Below, in pieces: positions 1 through 12,867 of a stretch of 64,000 bases of DNA. Source of the DNA: Chrysemys picta bellii. Its lineage: Eukaryota > Chordata > Testudines > Emydidae. A program made the position numbers and the translations under genes. The stretch spans positions 222,297,894-222,361,893 of the forward strand of contig NC_088792.1 in NCBI RefSeq assembly GCF_011386835.1, read 5' to 3'. The stretch's first letter is position 1. The number at the start of each line of letters is the position of its first letter. The notes under the pieces are model-generated. The model ran no database searches. It was not told the DNA's origin and worked only from the letters and a program-made list of their open reading frames with translations.

Positions 1-1489
1 CTGTCTGAGCTTACCCTGGATTATGACAGTGACAATGAACCTTTTTTTGTTTGTTTGTTTTACTTTTCAAAAATATATCTTACTGTGTCTTATAGCATTA
101 TTCCATCAAAACTGAGTGACAGGAAAATGTTTGTTAACCACAAGCAGCCATCCTACAGGGCTTAAAGACCACTTCCCAGTCACCTTTTCTTGATGACTAT
201 ATTGATCTGTTCTGGCACTGTTATTTTGAGGACTGACAACTTTGAGGTTAAATTCCTAGTGAAATGAACAAATATGTTTAGAGAAGGTTTGTCAGAAGGC
301 TTTGAATAATTATCAGTCTTTTAAGCTACAACTAAAAAAAAAAGAAAACTTGTACTTGCTTTGTGATGGCCTTCAGTAGAATGTTCATTAATATTTTTTA
401 GACTGCTCAATAGCACTGACACATTCTAAATTTGATCCATATTTATTGTCAAAGGTCTCTGTATAAGAGTCTGTTTGGGCATATTTCTGAGACTGTTGTA
501 GAGACTTGTGTGTAATAGGAAGGTTGCTAAAAACTAAGTTTGTGGTACAGCTGCTGAACTGTTGGGGAGGGATTTTCACAGCCTCTCTTCATCTACGCTT
601 CACCTCAAGCCAGTGACAGTGACTTGTTTAGATGAAACTAGATTAAACCACAAAATATTTCAAACAGGACGTAATTTGCAGATGCAGTTCATGCACTTAG
701 ACACTTACAAAATCATTCCTGGTATTTTCAATTCAAATCCTGCAGCTGGCAACTTTGAGCATAGGAAGTGTGGAGAAGCTGGTAATTGTTCTAGAACAGA
801 TGTCTTTTCATACTGAATCTGCCAAAAAGTAAAATAATAAAGGAGTTACACATCTGCTCATGTGCGATACATTTAGTGCATCAGTGAACACACAAGTAGC
901 AATTCATCTGAAGACTCCTTGAGAATTGGGTATGTTGACAGGAAAAAATAATGTGATTTCTGGAATAAAGAATAATCTTGGCATTTATCAGCCAGGATAT
1001 CTAACTCCAATACTTAGTAAAATTGTGGACCAAATGTGTAGAGAAAAAATGGAAGACAATGGAGAAAAATGGAACAATGGAATAATGAGAAAGAAGGTCT
1101 GAAACACATGTCTAATTCTAAGCTTGTGTGTAGTCTCATTGACTTTAATGGGATCACTTGTGTGGTGAAAAGTAGGCACATGTCTGAGTAACTTGCTGAA
1201 TCAGAGTCTGACAGCATGAGTTCATAGAAGATAAATTACAGTAACCAACTGGATTGCTGGTTTCAGTCAAATGACAAGATTAGTCGATGAAAGGAATATA
1301 GCTGCTGTTAGATATCTGAACTTCAGTACAGCACATAATATTTATAGCAACTCGCAAAATGTTGCTTGAAAATTAACTCGAATTGTCTTAGATCGGCACT
1401 GTCCCTTTGAAAATTGCCCAAAGAGCTGGGAACTGTGTATCAAGAGTAAAAAAAGCTATGTATTGAGTTGTGGGGGGAGTTCAGTAAGG
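1..1489. other. No recognised gene or repeat
   Basis: AT-rich, unique-looking DNA with only short chance ORFs; nothing identifiable. Confidence 0.6.
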
Positions 1490-1665
1490 GGATGCAGGGT
1501 AAGATGATAGGCCTGGTATTATTTAACTTCATTATTAATGATCTAAGGGAAAGGACGAAACAGATGATTTATTAAAATAGCAGATGATAGCAAACTGGCA
1601 GAGGAAGCAAATGAAATTGAGGCTGGTAACACGGGCTTATCTAGTCTAGCATCAGGCTCCTCCAT
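1490..1665 (+). mobile_element. Small degraded CR1 fragment
   Basis: The stretch encodes a damaged LFNFIINDL-like motif followed by a degenerate AD(D/S)-type segment (GCAGATGATAGCAAACTGGC), the order seen around CR1 reverse transcriptase motifs B and C. It is short, with frame breaks. Confidence 0.5.
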
Positions 1666-1911
1666 TGCCTCAATTTACCTTCTTCCTCAGCCAAAACAGC
1701 ACACAATACGTAATTTCAAAATTAACTCACCCCTACCTAGGATTAGTTTATTAACAAAGTAAGTGTTTCTCAACCACAACCCTTCCCCATAGCTTCGTAC
1801 AAGGTCACAATCCTTGATGCGGGGTTCTCCGCTACCCTCCTTTGAGGTTTGTACCTCGTAGTACTTTACCCCATCCCTGGGCTCAAACAGTCCTTGTGCC
1901 CTTTGTGTAGG

Positions 1912-2572
1912 CAGTGGTGGATTAGCCCCTGGGCTGAAGGGTCCCGTGCCCAGGGGCCCTGGCCAACTGGGGAGCCCCAGAAAAAAATCCACTGCCAGTC
2001 CGTGGGAGCCTGGAGCTCCAGCCGCTGGGCAGGCAGGGTGAGGGACGCCCCCGCACCCTGACCCTGCTCTGTGGGAGCTGCGCCAGGAGGGGGAAGCCCC
2101 CCGCGCCCTGACCCCACTTTGCGGCAGCAGCTGTGGGACAGGGGAAGCCCCCCCGATCTCGTCCCCAGCAGAAGCCTCTGGACAGGGGAAGCCCCAGCTC
2201 CCCCCACCCATCCCTGGTAGAAGCCGCAGGGCAGCAGGGGAAGCCCCCACACCCGACCCCTTTCTCTGGCAGAAGCGCCAGGTGGGTGAAGTGTGAGAAG
2301 CCCCAGTGCCACAACCCTGGTCCCTCGCAGAAGCATGGATGGTGGTGGGAGAAGCCCTGGGACCAGGGCCTGGGGACAGAGCTTCTCCTGTCTTGGGACT
2401 GCAGTGCGGGGGTCAGAAAGGAGCAAAAGGGGTTGTGGAGCTGCAGTGGGGGGGGGCAGAATGAGGGGGACCTTGGGTGGAATGGGGCAGCCCTGCCCCC
2501 GAGAAAGGGGCAGGGCCGCAGGCGGAAGGGGCAGCATGGGGGTGGGGCCGCAGGTGGAAGGGGTGGGGAGAG

Positions 2573-2603
<31 letters not shown>

Positions 2604-2644
2604 TGCTCTGGCCAAGGGCCCAAGGAAACCTTTATCCGCCTCTG
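1912..2644. mobile_element. Non-autonomous hAT-type element with 8-bp target duplication
   Basis: Termini are inverted (CAGTGGTGGATTA at 1912; complement of CAGAGGCGGATAA at the right end). The flanks are a perfect 8-bp direct repeat, TGTGTAGG, at 1904-1911 and 2645-2652, the hAT signature. The 733-bp interior is GC-rich with poly-C and CA runs near 2571-2600 and gives long chance ORFs on both strands; none resembles a transposase. Confidence 0.82.
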
Positions 2645-2786
2645 TGTGTAGGGCATCCACTGCCCTCCTCCTTGTTTGTACCTAACAGTCCATTTTAGCC
2701 CTTCCAGCTGAGGCTCCTCCCCAGCAGACATCTCTGAGTCTTTCCCACAGCAGGCTCCCGCTCCCTCCAGGTCTCTTGCCCTAGAT

Positions 2787-3198
2787 CAGTGGCTCTCAAC
2801 CTTTCCAGACTACTGTGTCCCTTGCAGGAGTCTGATTTGTCTTGTGTACCCCCACGTTTCACCTCACTTAAAAGCTACTTGCTTTCAAAATCAGACATAA
2901 AAATACAAAAGTGTCACAGCAGACTACTACTGAAAAATTCTGTATTTGCTCATTTTACCATGTAATTATAAAATAAATCAACTGGAATATAAATATTGTA
3001 CTTACATTTCAGTGTACAGTATATCAAGCAGTATAAACAAGTCATTGTCTGTATGAAATTTTAGTTTGTACTGACTTCGCTAGTGCTTTTTATGTAACCA
3101 GTTGTAAAACTAGGCAACTACCTAGCTGAGTTGATGTACCCCCTGGAAGACCTCTACATACCCCCTGGGGTATGGGTAGCCCTGGTTGAGAACCACTG
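2787..3198. mobile_element. Charlie-like hAT MITE
   Basis: Terminal inverted repeats CAGTGGCTCTCAACC (left) and GGTTGAGAACCACTG (right) are of the classic Charlie type. The flanking 8-mers CCCTAGAT (2779-2786) and CCCTAGAG (3199-3206) agree at seven of eight bases. The 412-bp AT-rich body has no coding potential. Confidence 0.88.
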
Positions 3199-3206
3199 CC
3201 CTAGAG

Positions 3207-4099
3207 AATAATCTCTGCCTCACTCAGTCTGACTGACAGAGCCCACAGACTCCTTATAAACTGTAGTCCTGTAGGAGATCTGAGTTCTAGACAGGTAAGG
3301 CCAAGCTCAACTCCCTTAAAGGCTGAGCCTTGAAATAGGTGCTCTGGGGTGTACATACAACATGGGGCCAGTGCCTTATAAGGCCCAAAGATAAATTGCA
3401 TAAAGACATATTCTGTTGGTACATTTACAGATACCACAGTGGTATGTGCAGTGTAACGAACTAAACAGAATATAATCATACAGGACTCCCCCAAAATAAT
3501 ACACTGTTTATACATCTCAAGTGCCACATCATAATGGAAGGATGCTACATGTCGGACTTCTAAAAACAATATAGTAACAAACTGGGATTAAAACTCCAGT
3601 CAGAATGGAAAACTGCATCTCTCTTTGAATCCCACAGAAATGTTGCAGAACAATGGAGGAAGCTCAAAAGCTATTTCTTATCTGTTTAATGGCTACAGAG
3701 CTAGATTGTGGTATTTCTGCTGCTGCCCTACTTTGAGGGTAGTGCAGGCTCCAGACAAGCACAGTCTCTATGCCCGTGGGGGGTGAGCATGAGCAATCTG
3801 AAGGGAAGTTAGATTTTACAAACAACAACAACGATAGATTTTCTCAAGGCTTTTCTCTTTTTAGCACCTGACCTCCATTGTTTTGAAGATCCCCCTAGTT
3901 ATGTCAGTGAGTGTACAGTAGTAAGTAGTAAACGGAGATCGAGTTATGACCAACTGATGGTGTCTACTTTTTCTTCTACATATTTACATAGACAGTTTAT
4001 GCTTGTGCCTAAATTCACTGAACTCTACCAGGCAAAAAAAGCTTTCAATTATTTTTCAAACCAGTAATATTGAAATACTGTCTATTAGTTCATGCTGTT
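3207..4099. other. No recognised gene or repeat
   Basis: The minus-strand frame 3201-3569 has no domain or splice context that supports it. Confidence 0.55.
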
Positions 4100-4680
4100 G
4101 TCACAGTTTCAGGGTTAACTGCACCTTTGATACTTCGCTCCTGGTCTTCCTTGAGGGCACCCACTTAAAGTTTTAGGCTTCCCAGCCGTCACCTCTCTTG
4201 GGCAGAGACCTGTGTCTCAGAGCTTTCAGCCTAGGGGCCAGCACCTTTGGTTAACTCTTTCTCCAGAGACTAACAGTGTACACCAGTTACCAACCAGCCT
4301 TCAAAAAGCAAATTGCATTTATTCTTAGGGCAAAAGCATTACAGAGAAAACATATTTTTAAAAAAACCTATAAAAAAGAGCCTACATGCATGCTAAAAGC
4401 TTACCAGAGGTCTCTTGGAACAGGCAATCACCAGCCCTTTCCTCAGGGCATAGGTTCAACAGACTGGGCTCTGGCATAACTTGTTTGTGAAATTTGCATT
4501 AACCATTCCCCAGCAATTCTACAGAAAACCCACTATGCACTGATTGTCTCCAAAGTCCCAGCCTGTCTGACATATTTCAATAGGATCATTTGAACTGACA
4601 CTTCCCAGGTCTCCCATCTGTCAGTTACAAACCGCTGACACCATGTTATAAAGGCAAAAACTTTTGAACCGCTACCCCAT
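4100..4680. repeat. Possible LTR-like interspersed repeat
   Basis: The composition differs from its surroundings and resembles turtle LTR-type repeats (pyrimidine-rich start, A-rich centre). I see no paired LTR, primer-binding site or coding region. The call rests on recognition of sequence style only. Confidence 0.3.
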
Positions 4681-6394
4681 ACCCCAATCTAGGAAGAAAG
4701 GGTAGTCACAACCACCAGACATCTGTTTATGGCCTTGGGAGAGAAATCATGCTTTACACCTATATTCCTGATAGCGGGGAGGACAGAGGGAGACCTCTCC
4801 ATGTCACCAGATGATAGTGACTGCTGCTACCAGCCATGTGTTCCCTCCACTCCCCCAGCAGATTTACTCAATGTTTCTATTTCCAGCACCATCTGCTGTC
4901 TCCATGGTAAACTGCAGTACTAGCGAGAAGTCTTTGAAGCACAGTTGGTCAGGGAAAGAGAGGGAACATGTTTTGTTGGAGGTCTGCCAGGTTCAACAGA
5001 AGGAAGAAAAGAATGGAGGAGCTAAGATATAGGGGAGATACAGAGAGAGAGGAGCAGCAAATACACTAAAGAATAAAACAATGCTGTAAAGAAAAAAAAT
5101 CCGAGAAGAAGAAGACAGAGCAGAGAGGACAGGAAGAGGCAAGATAGTGGCAAATATCTCAAGACATGTTGCTGTGTGGCAGAGAGACAAGACATGCCCA
5201 GACATCAATCCATTGGGACGGGTTCACCCGGCATGACTGGGAATGACTTCTATACACACTAAAAAGAAAACTATCAACATCCTATTGCGAAGGCAGTTTT
5301 AAAGTACATTGCCAATTATATAACAATCTCTGTAATAAAAAGATCAGTTAAACTGTGTTTCATCCCCTTCCTTCCCTATATTCCTCCCCTCTGTTTTGGT
5401 GTCCATTTTGTAGTTATGGCTGCCTCCATGTCAATGACTCGTTTACTTTCTACAAAGAGTGAAACAAGCTCTGTCTCTTTTGTCATGGGCCAACAGCAAG
5501 GACACTGATCCCTCCCAATCAAAGGATTAAAGCTGAACTACTGCATGCTCCACACAGTACAGGCCCTCAAACTGCTGTGCTACTGTACTGTCATTAACTG
5601 CTCGTTATACTCTTTTTATCCCACTCATCTGAACCTCCTTATCAAGTGAGCTTAATAAAACATTTGCAAGTAAAGTTGTCTAAACAATGCAGCCGTTTGG
5701 CATTAACGATGACTTGATTAAGATAATTGCTATGCTAAGCGACTCATTATAAAAAAGGAAAGGTATTGAACCAAAACAGCTTCTCCTTCGCATTCTGCTC
5801 AAATATTGCATGTGTTATTCTACAGCAGTTGTGCTCAGACAGATAGACTTAAATATTTGTGAAGAGCAGTTAGAGCAATAGCTCTGTTGGGAATGAGCCA
5901 GAATGGCCAGCAGAACATCTGTCAGTTATTTAGGATGCTGAATGCAAGAACGCTGCTACCATACAAGGACAGTGGACACCGTTAAAAACTAGGCATGTTT
6001 TTCAACACAGGCTAGTTTGTTTACACATTTTTGATGGACTTTGCCACACAAGATATTTTGTTTTACTACTTCAGGAAGTGAGTGGGGGAGATAAGGAGGA
6101 AGATAGCTTGGATGAGATCCTCACCTCTGATTGAACCCCTTTACATTGGCTAAAAGGACTGGGGTAGTGTAAAAGGCCATAAATGCCTGGTTCTGGCTTT
6201 CCAGCTGGGGGAGAATTTCCCAGGTGCAGGAACTAAAGAAGACAACTGTAACTCTGCCTTCTGATGATTCCCTCACAAGCCCTGGCTCAGCAGGTGTGCT
6301 AGGTGTGAGAGGGATGTCAGATTTGGGGTCACAGGACACAGTTGTGGAGATCCTAGACAGGTCTCCAGTTATGCCAGGAAACACTGTGACTCAT
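4681..6394. other. Mostly unique-looking noncoding DNA
   Basis: The block around 5640-5790 has several homeobox-like TTGATTAAGATAATTG and CATTAACGATGAC words and could be a conserved noncoding element, but there is nothing to compare it with here. No gene is seen. Confidence 0.45.
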
Positions 6395-6916
6395 GGAGCG
6401 GCATAGGATTGAGAGAACACAAAAAGGTGGGTCTGTTGGGTGGGAGCTGGACAGTGGGGGAGGTCTGTGTGTGTTGGGGTGCTAGGGAGTGGGGGGGTTG
6501 TCTGGGGTGCTGGGCAGTTGGGGGACTGGGTAATTGTGGGGGGCACTGGGCAGGTATGGTGATGTGCAGGGTGTTGTGTATTTGTGATGGGGGAGTGCAG
6601 GGGGTGCTGGGCATAATGAGGTGTTGGGTGGGGGGAGGGGGCTGTGTGAAGTGGCATGGGCCCACCCCTAAGGGGAAGGAGCATGCTGTCAGCACAGGGC
6701 CGGGCTGGCCAGTGTGCATCTGGCAACTGCCGGTTTATACACAGTGACCTCACACTGGGCTGGGCCAAGCGGGTCTGTCCCCGCCATGCCATGCCCCATT
6801 GCCTCTGGTTGGCCTCTCACTCCAGGGATGGACCTCCCCATGCTATGCTCCACTGCTTCCATGGGGGCCTACAAATACGTTTGGCACTGGGTCCGTAAAA
6901 GGTTAATCTGGCCCTG
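6395..6916. mobile_element. G-rich probable MITE fragment
   Basis: A strand-biased G-rich block with imperfect repeats of a GGTGCTGGGCAGT-like word, ending in GGTTAATCTGGCCCTG at 6901-6916, which looks like a hAT-type right end. I could not find a matching left terminus or target duplication. The several ORFs across it are compositional artefacts. Confidence 0.38.
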
Positions 6917-7820
6917 GTTTTATCAATGGCTGGTTAATATGAGAGGAGATAAAAATTACAAGCAATTCAGTTGCCATGGTATGGAAATTTGCTTATTATG
7001 GGTTTTATAGCTCAAGCTAATTTTCTAAGATCTGCATAAGAAAATATTTTCAATTTTCATTTTAATTTGATTGATAACCTTGATGATTTCAATTCACATA
7101 TGAAAGCCTCTCAACTGACAGTGTCTGGTGGGGGAATGGAACAAGAAAAAAAAAAAGCAAGACTCTCTCCCTTAAAGAAAGATTTGGTGGAATTCAGTTC
7201 TTGTTCAGATAGAAAAGCTATGTTTGCTTCTCTCTTACTGTGTTCCTTTAAATTCTTTATCTGTGTGTTCAAATATTTTTTTCCTCTTTCCAGGTATGGG
7301 GTAATGCCAGGACTCTGGTGGTCAGTCTCCTACACGGTTTATTCTCAAACTTGCTTCTACCTCTCTGTAACTCCAAATGTATTCTATTCTATTACCATCA
7401 ATCCTTATTTAATGGCATAATGTTTTTACTCCAAATAAGTCACGTCATGGACCTGTACTAGTGAATTTTTCATATTTTCTGATGTTTTGATGGTGTATGC
7501 TTGCTAGCTTTGTTATTCTAACTGGGTGTTGCTTTGGCAGCCTGATGCCATAGCAGTAAGTGTTGAGCTACTAGGGGAAGATGAAGGCTAAGGAGTCAGC
7601 TCACGGTTCTCCTTTTGATAATTGGCCAGGCTCCAACATCGATGACTGGTTTTGCCTCTGGAGAACAACTCACATCACCCAGTGCGTCATGTTGAAAGTT
7701 TGCATTCTTTAACAAATTTGAAAGGGATTTTTCTTTCTATCCTCAGAAATAAGGGGACTCACTAGAGTGTTCATGTGACAGAGACAATGGGAATGGGATG
7801 AGAGAATCCGAGAGAAGCCT
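6917..7820. other. No recognised gene or repeat
   Basis: The plus frame at 7067-7420 has no recognised domain. Confidence 0.5.
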
Positions 7821-8063
7821 GAGGCTGGGTCTACACAGCAAAAATAAACCCATGGCTCATCTGTGCTAGTTGACTTAGGCTCCCCGGGCTTGAGCTGTGG
7901 GGCTGTTTCACTGCTGTGTAGACTTCCAGGCTTGGGTTGCAGCCTGGACTCTAGGAGAATCCCATAGCCTGGGCGCCAACCTGAGCCCAGAAGTCTACAC
8001 AGCAACGAAACAGCCCTGCAGCCAGAGTCCCGCTCAAGTTGGCTAGTACAGACCAGACCTGGT
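7821..8063. mobile_element. MITE with GGTCTACAC-type ends
   Basis: Left end GGCTGGGTCTACACAGC and right end GTACAGACCAGACC are inverted. The same terminal word (GGTCTACAC/GTGTAGACC) recurs at 61178-61467 and 63949-64000. Internal GTCTACACAGCAACGAAACA near 7992-8011 is a further partial inverted copy. Confidence 0.6.
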
Positions 8064-8151
8064 TGCTAGTGGCTGTGTAAATATGATGTGACTGTCATAA
8101 TTTGCATCTAAATCAGGCACTGTGTAGAAGAACCCACACCCCCTAATAGTA

Positions 8152-9027
8152 CCGTATATACTCGTTCATAAGCCAAATTTTTTTAGTAAAAAGGGGAAGC
8201 ACCAGAGACAGGGGTTGGCTTATGAACAGGTATCGAGAGGGAGAGGTGGGACACAGCCCCTCCCCACAACAGAGGGAGCAAAGAGAGGCAGTACAGCCAG
8301 CAGAGACAGAAGGGAAGAGGCAGGGCCAGAGTCTCTCCACTTCTGGCCACGCTGCTGTCCTCCCAGCCTCCAAAGCAGCTGCAGCTCCGGGACTGGCAGG
8401 CTGCAGCTGTGCCGCTTGGCCCCACCCCCCAGAGCAGGCTGTGGCCGCATCGCCCGGCCCGCTGGAGCACGCTGCGGCCGTGTCGCCCGGCCCAGCCCAC
8501 TGGAACATACTGAGGCCGCGCCACCTGGTCTGGCCAGCCGGAGCAGGCTGCAGCTGCGTTGCCCAGCCTGCCGGAGCAGCTCCAGCCAGGCCAGAGACAT
8601 CCTCCCCTGGCCCTCCCCAGATAAGGCGGGAAGGGATGGGATGGGGAGAGTGTGGGGGTCCTTGGTTAGGGGTGGGGTCATGTGGGGGGTGGTCACAGGG
8701 GTTACTCCCCTGATTCCCAGCTTCTTCCGCCCCCCAAAAAAATTTCCCCACCAGTTGCTGTCCCGGCCCGTCAGGGTAAGCAGCTGGCGTGCCAGGACAC
8801 TTTGTTTACTTAGGTTTACCTCCGTGCCTGCGGACGCTTGAGGTAAACAAACCATCTCGGCCCCCCAGCAGCTTATCCTGATGGCCCGGGAGCCAAAGTT
8901 TGCTGGCCCCTGAATTATAGGGTCGGCTTATGAACGGGTTATAAAAATTTCCATTTTTACTTATCCATCTTGGGTGGGGTGGGGGGTCAGCTTATAAACT
9001 AACCTGCTTATGATAGAGTATATACGG
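8152..9027. mobile_element. TA-flanked MITE (Tc1/mariner-like termini)
   Basis: Perfect 12-bp inverted termini CCGTATATACTC (8152-8163) and GAGTATATACGG (9016-9027) are each flanked by TA (8150-8151, 9028-9029), the target duplication of Tc1/mariner elements. Subterminal motifs (TTCATAAGCC, GGCTTATGAAC) recur inside. The GC-rich centre (8250-8900) yields long overlapping ORFs on both strands without a DDE/D transposase motif. Confidence 0.8.
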
Positions 9028-9029
9028 TA

Positions 9030-9771
9030 TATTAAGTAAGCATTATTGGTCGGTTTGCTCTTTAGACTATTTATCCACCCAGAAGTTTAATAATTTTTGG
9101 TTCAGCAGCTCTGAAATGCCCGTGGGGTTCAATTTTGATCTCACTGTATGGTGATGTAAATCAGGAGCAGCACTTTCAAATCAATATGGTTATGACAATG
9201 TAAAACTGTCTTGATCAGAATCAGGCCACCTTTTCTTGACCTTTCTAAAAGTATTTGACTTTGCAGATTAGAGGTCATCACTGCATATTTTTCTGACCAA
9301 TACAACATTTGTTGTGTTTGTATATGGACAATTTTGCTGACCACTTTTACTCCCACAAACAATAGTGATGTGGACATATTCTGTTTTAATGTGTTTGTCA
9401 GATTTTCATTATGGATCTTTCTGCCCATTTCATTTACTCTAATTAGCATGATGGAATTTTACTTTCACTCTCAGAATTGTAATTGCTCAAAGACAAGTTG
9501 GGGGGGGAAAACAAACAAACAAACCAACCAACCCACTATTGTATGTTTGGTGCTTTGGATCAACATTAGAAAATAAAGCTTCAGCCATAACTACACAATA
9601 TAGAAAACAATGGCTAAGAACCCCTTCATGGATATACCTCTAGGAGAGCAATCTGCAGAATGAAAAACTCTGGGAGGAATTGCTCTTGAAATTTTCATTT
9701 GATCTGGCTGTGCAAAGCATGGGGAGAGGTGAGAGGGGGTGCTGATGTCAGGGTGTCCCCCTCCCCCTGCA
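9030..9771. other. No recognised gene or repeat
   Basis: AT-rich, with a short simple AAACAAACAAACAAACC run near 9511. Confidence 0.5.
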
Positions 9772-9942
9772 CAGGGCCACCCAGAAGATTCAGGGGGGCT
9801 GGGGCAAAGCAATTTCGGGGGCCCCTTCCATAAAAAAAAATTGCAATACTATAGAATCCTATATGCTCGTGGGGGCCCCTGTGGGGCCTGGGGCAAATTG
9901 CCCTACTTGCCCCCCCCCCCCCCCCCCCCCCAGACAGCCCTG
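9772..9942. mobile_element. Short hAT-like MITE with poly-C tract
   Basis: CAGGGCCACCC at the left and AGACAGCCCTG at the right give an approximate inverted terminus. The centre has GGGGGCCCCT palindromes and a C run of more than 20 bases near 9910-9931. No convincing target duplication is seen. Confidence 0.45.
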
Positions 9943-10065
9943 GCACCCACCATCTCCGCAGAGCAGGGGAGAGGAGACACAGCCTGGCTCAGGACTTGGA
10001 GCTGCTGAGGTGAATGCTGAGTGACTTTCTTAAAGAGACAGTGCACTGTTTCTGAGATTTCCCCA

Positions 10066-10070
10066 GCGCG

Positions 10071-10126
<56 letters not shown>
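10066..10126. repeat. Compound (GC)n(CA)n microsatellite
   Basis: About seven GC units pass directly into about 23 CA units. The alternating purine-pyrimidine run is of the Z-DNA-prone kind. Confidence 0.97.
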
Positions 10127-10130
<4 letters not shown>

Positions 10131-12521
10131 CTCACTCATTTCCCACCAGATACTTGTATTATTTTTGTTGTTACTTCTTGGTACTTCCTGCAATGCACAT
10201 ATATTCTCTGTAATTTTTCTTCTTTCAAAGTGTGTTATTTTAGTGTTTTGACTGGTCTATGCATTTCATAATTTTTATTTCTCTTACTACTCAAAGAATT
10301 AAATATAAGTGTGAGTTCTAAAATACCTAACCTGTCCTGGCTGGAGTAATTAGCCCTATGGTAACATATTGTGCACCACCAGTAGAAACATCTGCACATA
10401 TTTTGGTGCACATAACATTTATTCCACACCTGGATGGGAAAAATTAGAGGGAAGATTGCCCACTACAGCTAAATGCAAAGGAGATATATGTATATTATGC
10501 ACACATACCCCAATACAGGCACAGTATTAAAAACACAATCCACTGGCAAAAAACAGCCCCCCCCCCCCCCCAAAAAAAAACCCTGCAGTTCAACAAGATA
10601 CAACTGGAGAAAAGATGATTTCATACAGACAGATCCTCAGTTTATGTAGCTTGACAAAGCTGCACTGGATATCAATGGTACTTACACCAGCTCACAATCT
10701 GACCCTAACCATTTGCTTTCCATGGATAGTCTGTATTTACTTAAATATTTCTATTATGATAAACATTCCTAAAAGGAAATTCATCCACTAAAATGTCTGC
10801 AGAAAGCGAGCACAAAAGTGGTATGAATACAGTCAAAGCAAATTAAAAAAAAACTAATCAAATGTTTCAGTATTTGCCCAGTTCTAGCACTAAATCAGCC
10901 CCCACCCCCAGATTCCCTTCCTTGCCATCTCAAATAGTCTCAACAATGACACCCCTCCAAGAACATCTTGTCAAAGGAGAATAATGAAATATCCAATGCC
11001 TGACTCATTCTAACTCTTGAGCTGTCACTCATGACAAGTCCTGTCACTCATTCCCTCAGCCTCAGTATTTCCAGTGTCTGATTGTCCATATACACAATGA
11101 TGATTAGTCAAATATTGATCAGAAAATGGCCATTCAATGTGGTAAATACAGGAGTGCAAGCTTCACACGGGTAGTCAAGCTAGCCATATAATCCGAGCCA
11201 TTTCAAAACCTCTTGTGTATAAAGCTTAATAGCAGTCAAAAGATCTTCCACAGTAGTAAGCAGTGTTGTAGGTATCAGTTAATAGCTGATCCATGAACAA
11301 CTGAGATAAAACTCATAAAGAAGCTGCATTACTATTGGCTGATTCTCAGGGGCTGTGGAAGTCTGCAGCTATTAATGTCGCTGGAAGCATGAACACCAGC
11401 TTGAAATGTGAATACCAGATCCATTATATAAACAGATATTCATGGCTTCACAGCAAAAGAAGGTGTCTGAGTAAAGCGATTTCCCAGTTCCATCCTTAGC
11501 ATCATCCCTATAAACCTTCAGATACTGAACACTGAGACTGGTGAAGGAGATTCTTCACTATTCCAACCAGAGAAGGAGAATATGGCAGAGCCAACACAAA
11601 CCCTTTGGGCTCTCAGGATGGAATCACTTGTGTTGAGCAGGAGGCTCCTGCAGAAATTGCTCTGAATTATCTACTGCTGTTTCCTTTACAAATGGAAATA
11701 CAAGATAGAGCAATAGTTGTTATAATGGCTGTAACTTTAGTTACTGAACAAAGAAATTGGGTTTTTTTTGGCATAGAAGCTATTTGTTTATGTATAAGAA
11801 ATTGACACAAATAGTTTTAATGTACATCTCCCTTTCCTCATCCTAACAAAACACTGTTTAGGTTAATATGAGAGGAAACACGACCTGCAATGCTGCAAGT
11901 ATTTTGCTTCTATAGTATCTATTATAATCCCTTTTAAAATATTTATTTTACTTTCTTTTGTCATCATTGGTAAGGTTCCTACTTCAGACTGTATTTTATT
12001 TATCTACATACATATAGATAGACTTGGGGCCTAATTCGGTCTTCATTGTAATGTATTGAAGTTCATGGGATATACATCTATGTAACGAACAGCAAAATTG
12101 GGACTAACCATTTGGGACCAAACAGCATTAAATCAAGCTGTATATTTGCAAGACTTAAACACATGCACATTAAGGACCAAATTTTCAGACTGGTTGTCTA
12201 AATTATTCCTCTAAAACATGTGGGCCGATCTACAAAGCTTGCAAAGTTCCACATTTCTGAATGCAGGGTGACTCATTGCATATCAAATCACCATGGTTCA
12301 CATGTTGGCCAACCTTCCAGTATTTTTGATGAACTCTCCCTGGACCATCAAAGAGAGTCTGTACTGGATGAGGTATAGATGCTCTGAAATTAGTTGCATG
12401 TAATATAGCTATACTATCAGGGGATGAAGCAGCATTCTATGAAATCTCTAGGGGACTAATTAGTGACCACCAAGTTAGCTGCTCAGAGACAAGATATGGG
12501 ATGGAGAAGGACTTTCTTAGC
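10127..12521. other. Largely unique-looking noncoding DNA
   Basis: Contains a C/A homopolymer junction at 10557-10580 and a degraded foldback arm near 10632-10700. No gene seen. Confidence 0.5.
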
Positions 12522-12867
12522 TAGAGCTGGTTTAAATGTTTCAAATGAAAGATTTTTCTGTAAAAGTATGGTTTTGTTGAAATCCTCAATTATGATTTTT
12601 CAGTTTTCATGGAAAAAATAATTTTAAAATTGTCTTTTTGATTTAAGACTATTTAAAATGTTATTTGAAGTCAAAATGTCGATTTGAAAGGCAATTTTGT
12701 TCCAATCAAAAAATGTCTAAGTATGTTATTTCAGACTTCAAATTCTTTTATGGAATGAAATGCTCCAGAAAATTTCAAGCAGACTTTTCAGTCCTGATTC
12801 AGAATGAAAAATGTCAAAATATCAGGATTTCCTATGGGACAGACTTTCCATTTTCCGACCAGCTCTG
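12522..12867. mobile_element. AGAGCTGG-terminus MITE, copy 1
   Basis: Termini TAGAGCTGGTT and GACCAGCTCTG are inverted. Flanking octamers TTCTTAGC and CTGTAAGC match at five of eight bases, consistent with an old hAT-type insertion. The body is AT-rich and related to the copies at 16364, 19454 and 22749. Confidence 0.65.

Noticed and set aside
1866..2731. Long minus-strand frames (264 and 269 codons)
   Set aside because: They lie inside the GC-rich MITE at 1912-2644, overlap each other in different frames, and show only biased proline, glycine and alanine-rich peptide with no domain.
8143..8855. Several 160-210 codon frames on both strands
   Set aside because: All fall within the TA-flanked MITE at 8152-9027. 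They are mirror artefacts of GC-rich DNA without stops; no transposase catalytic motif is seen.
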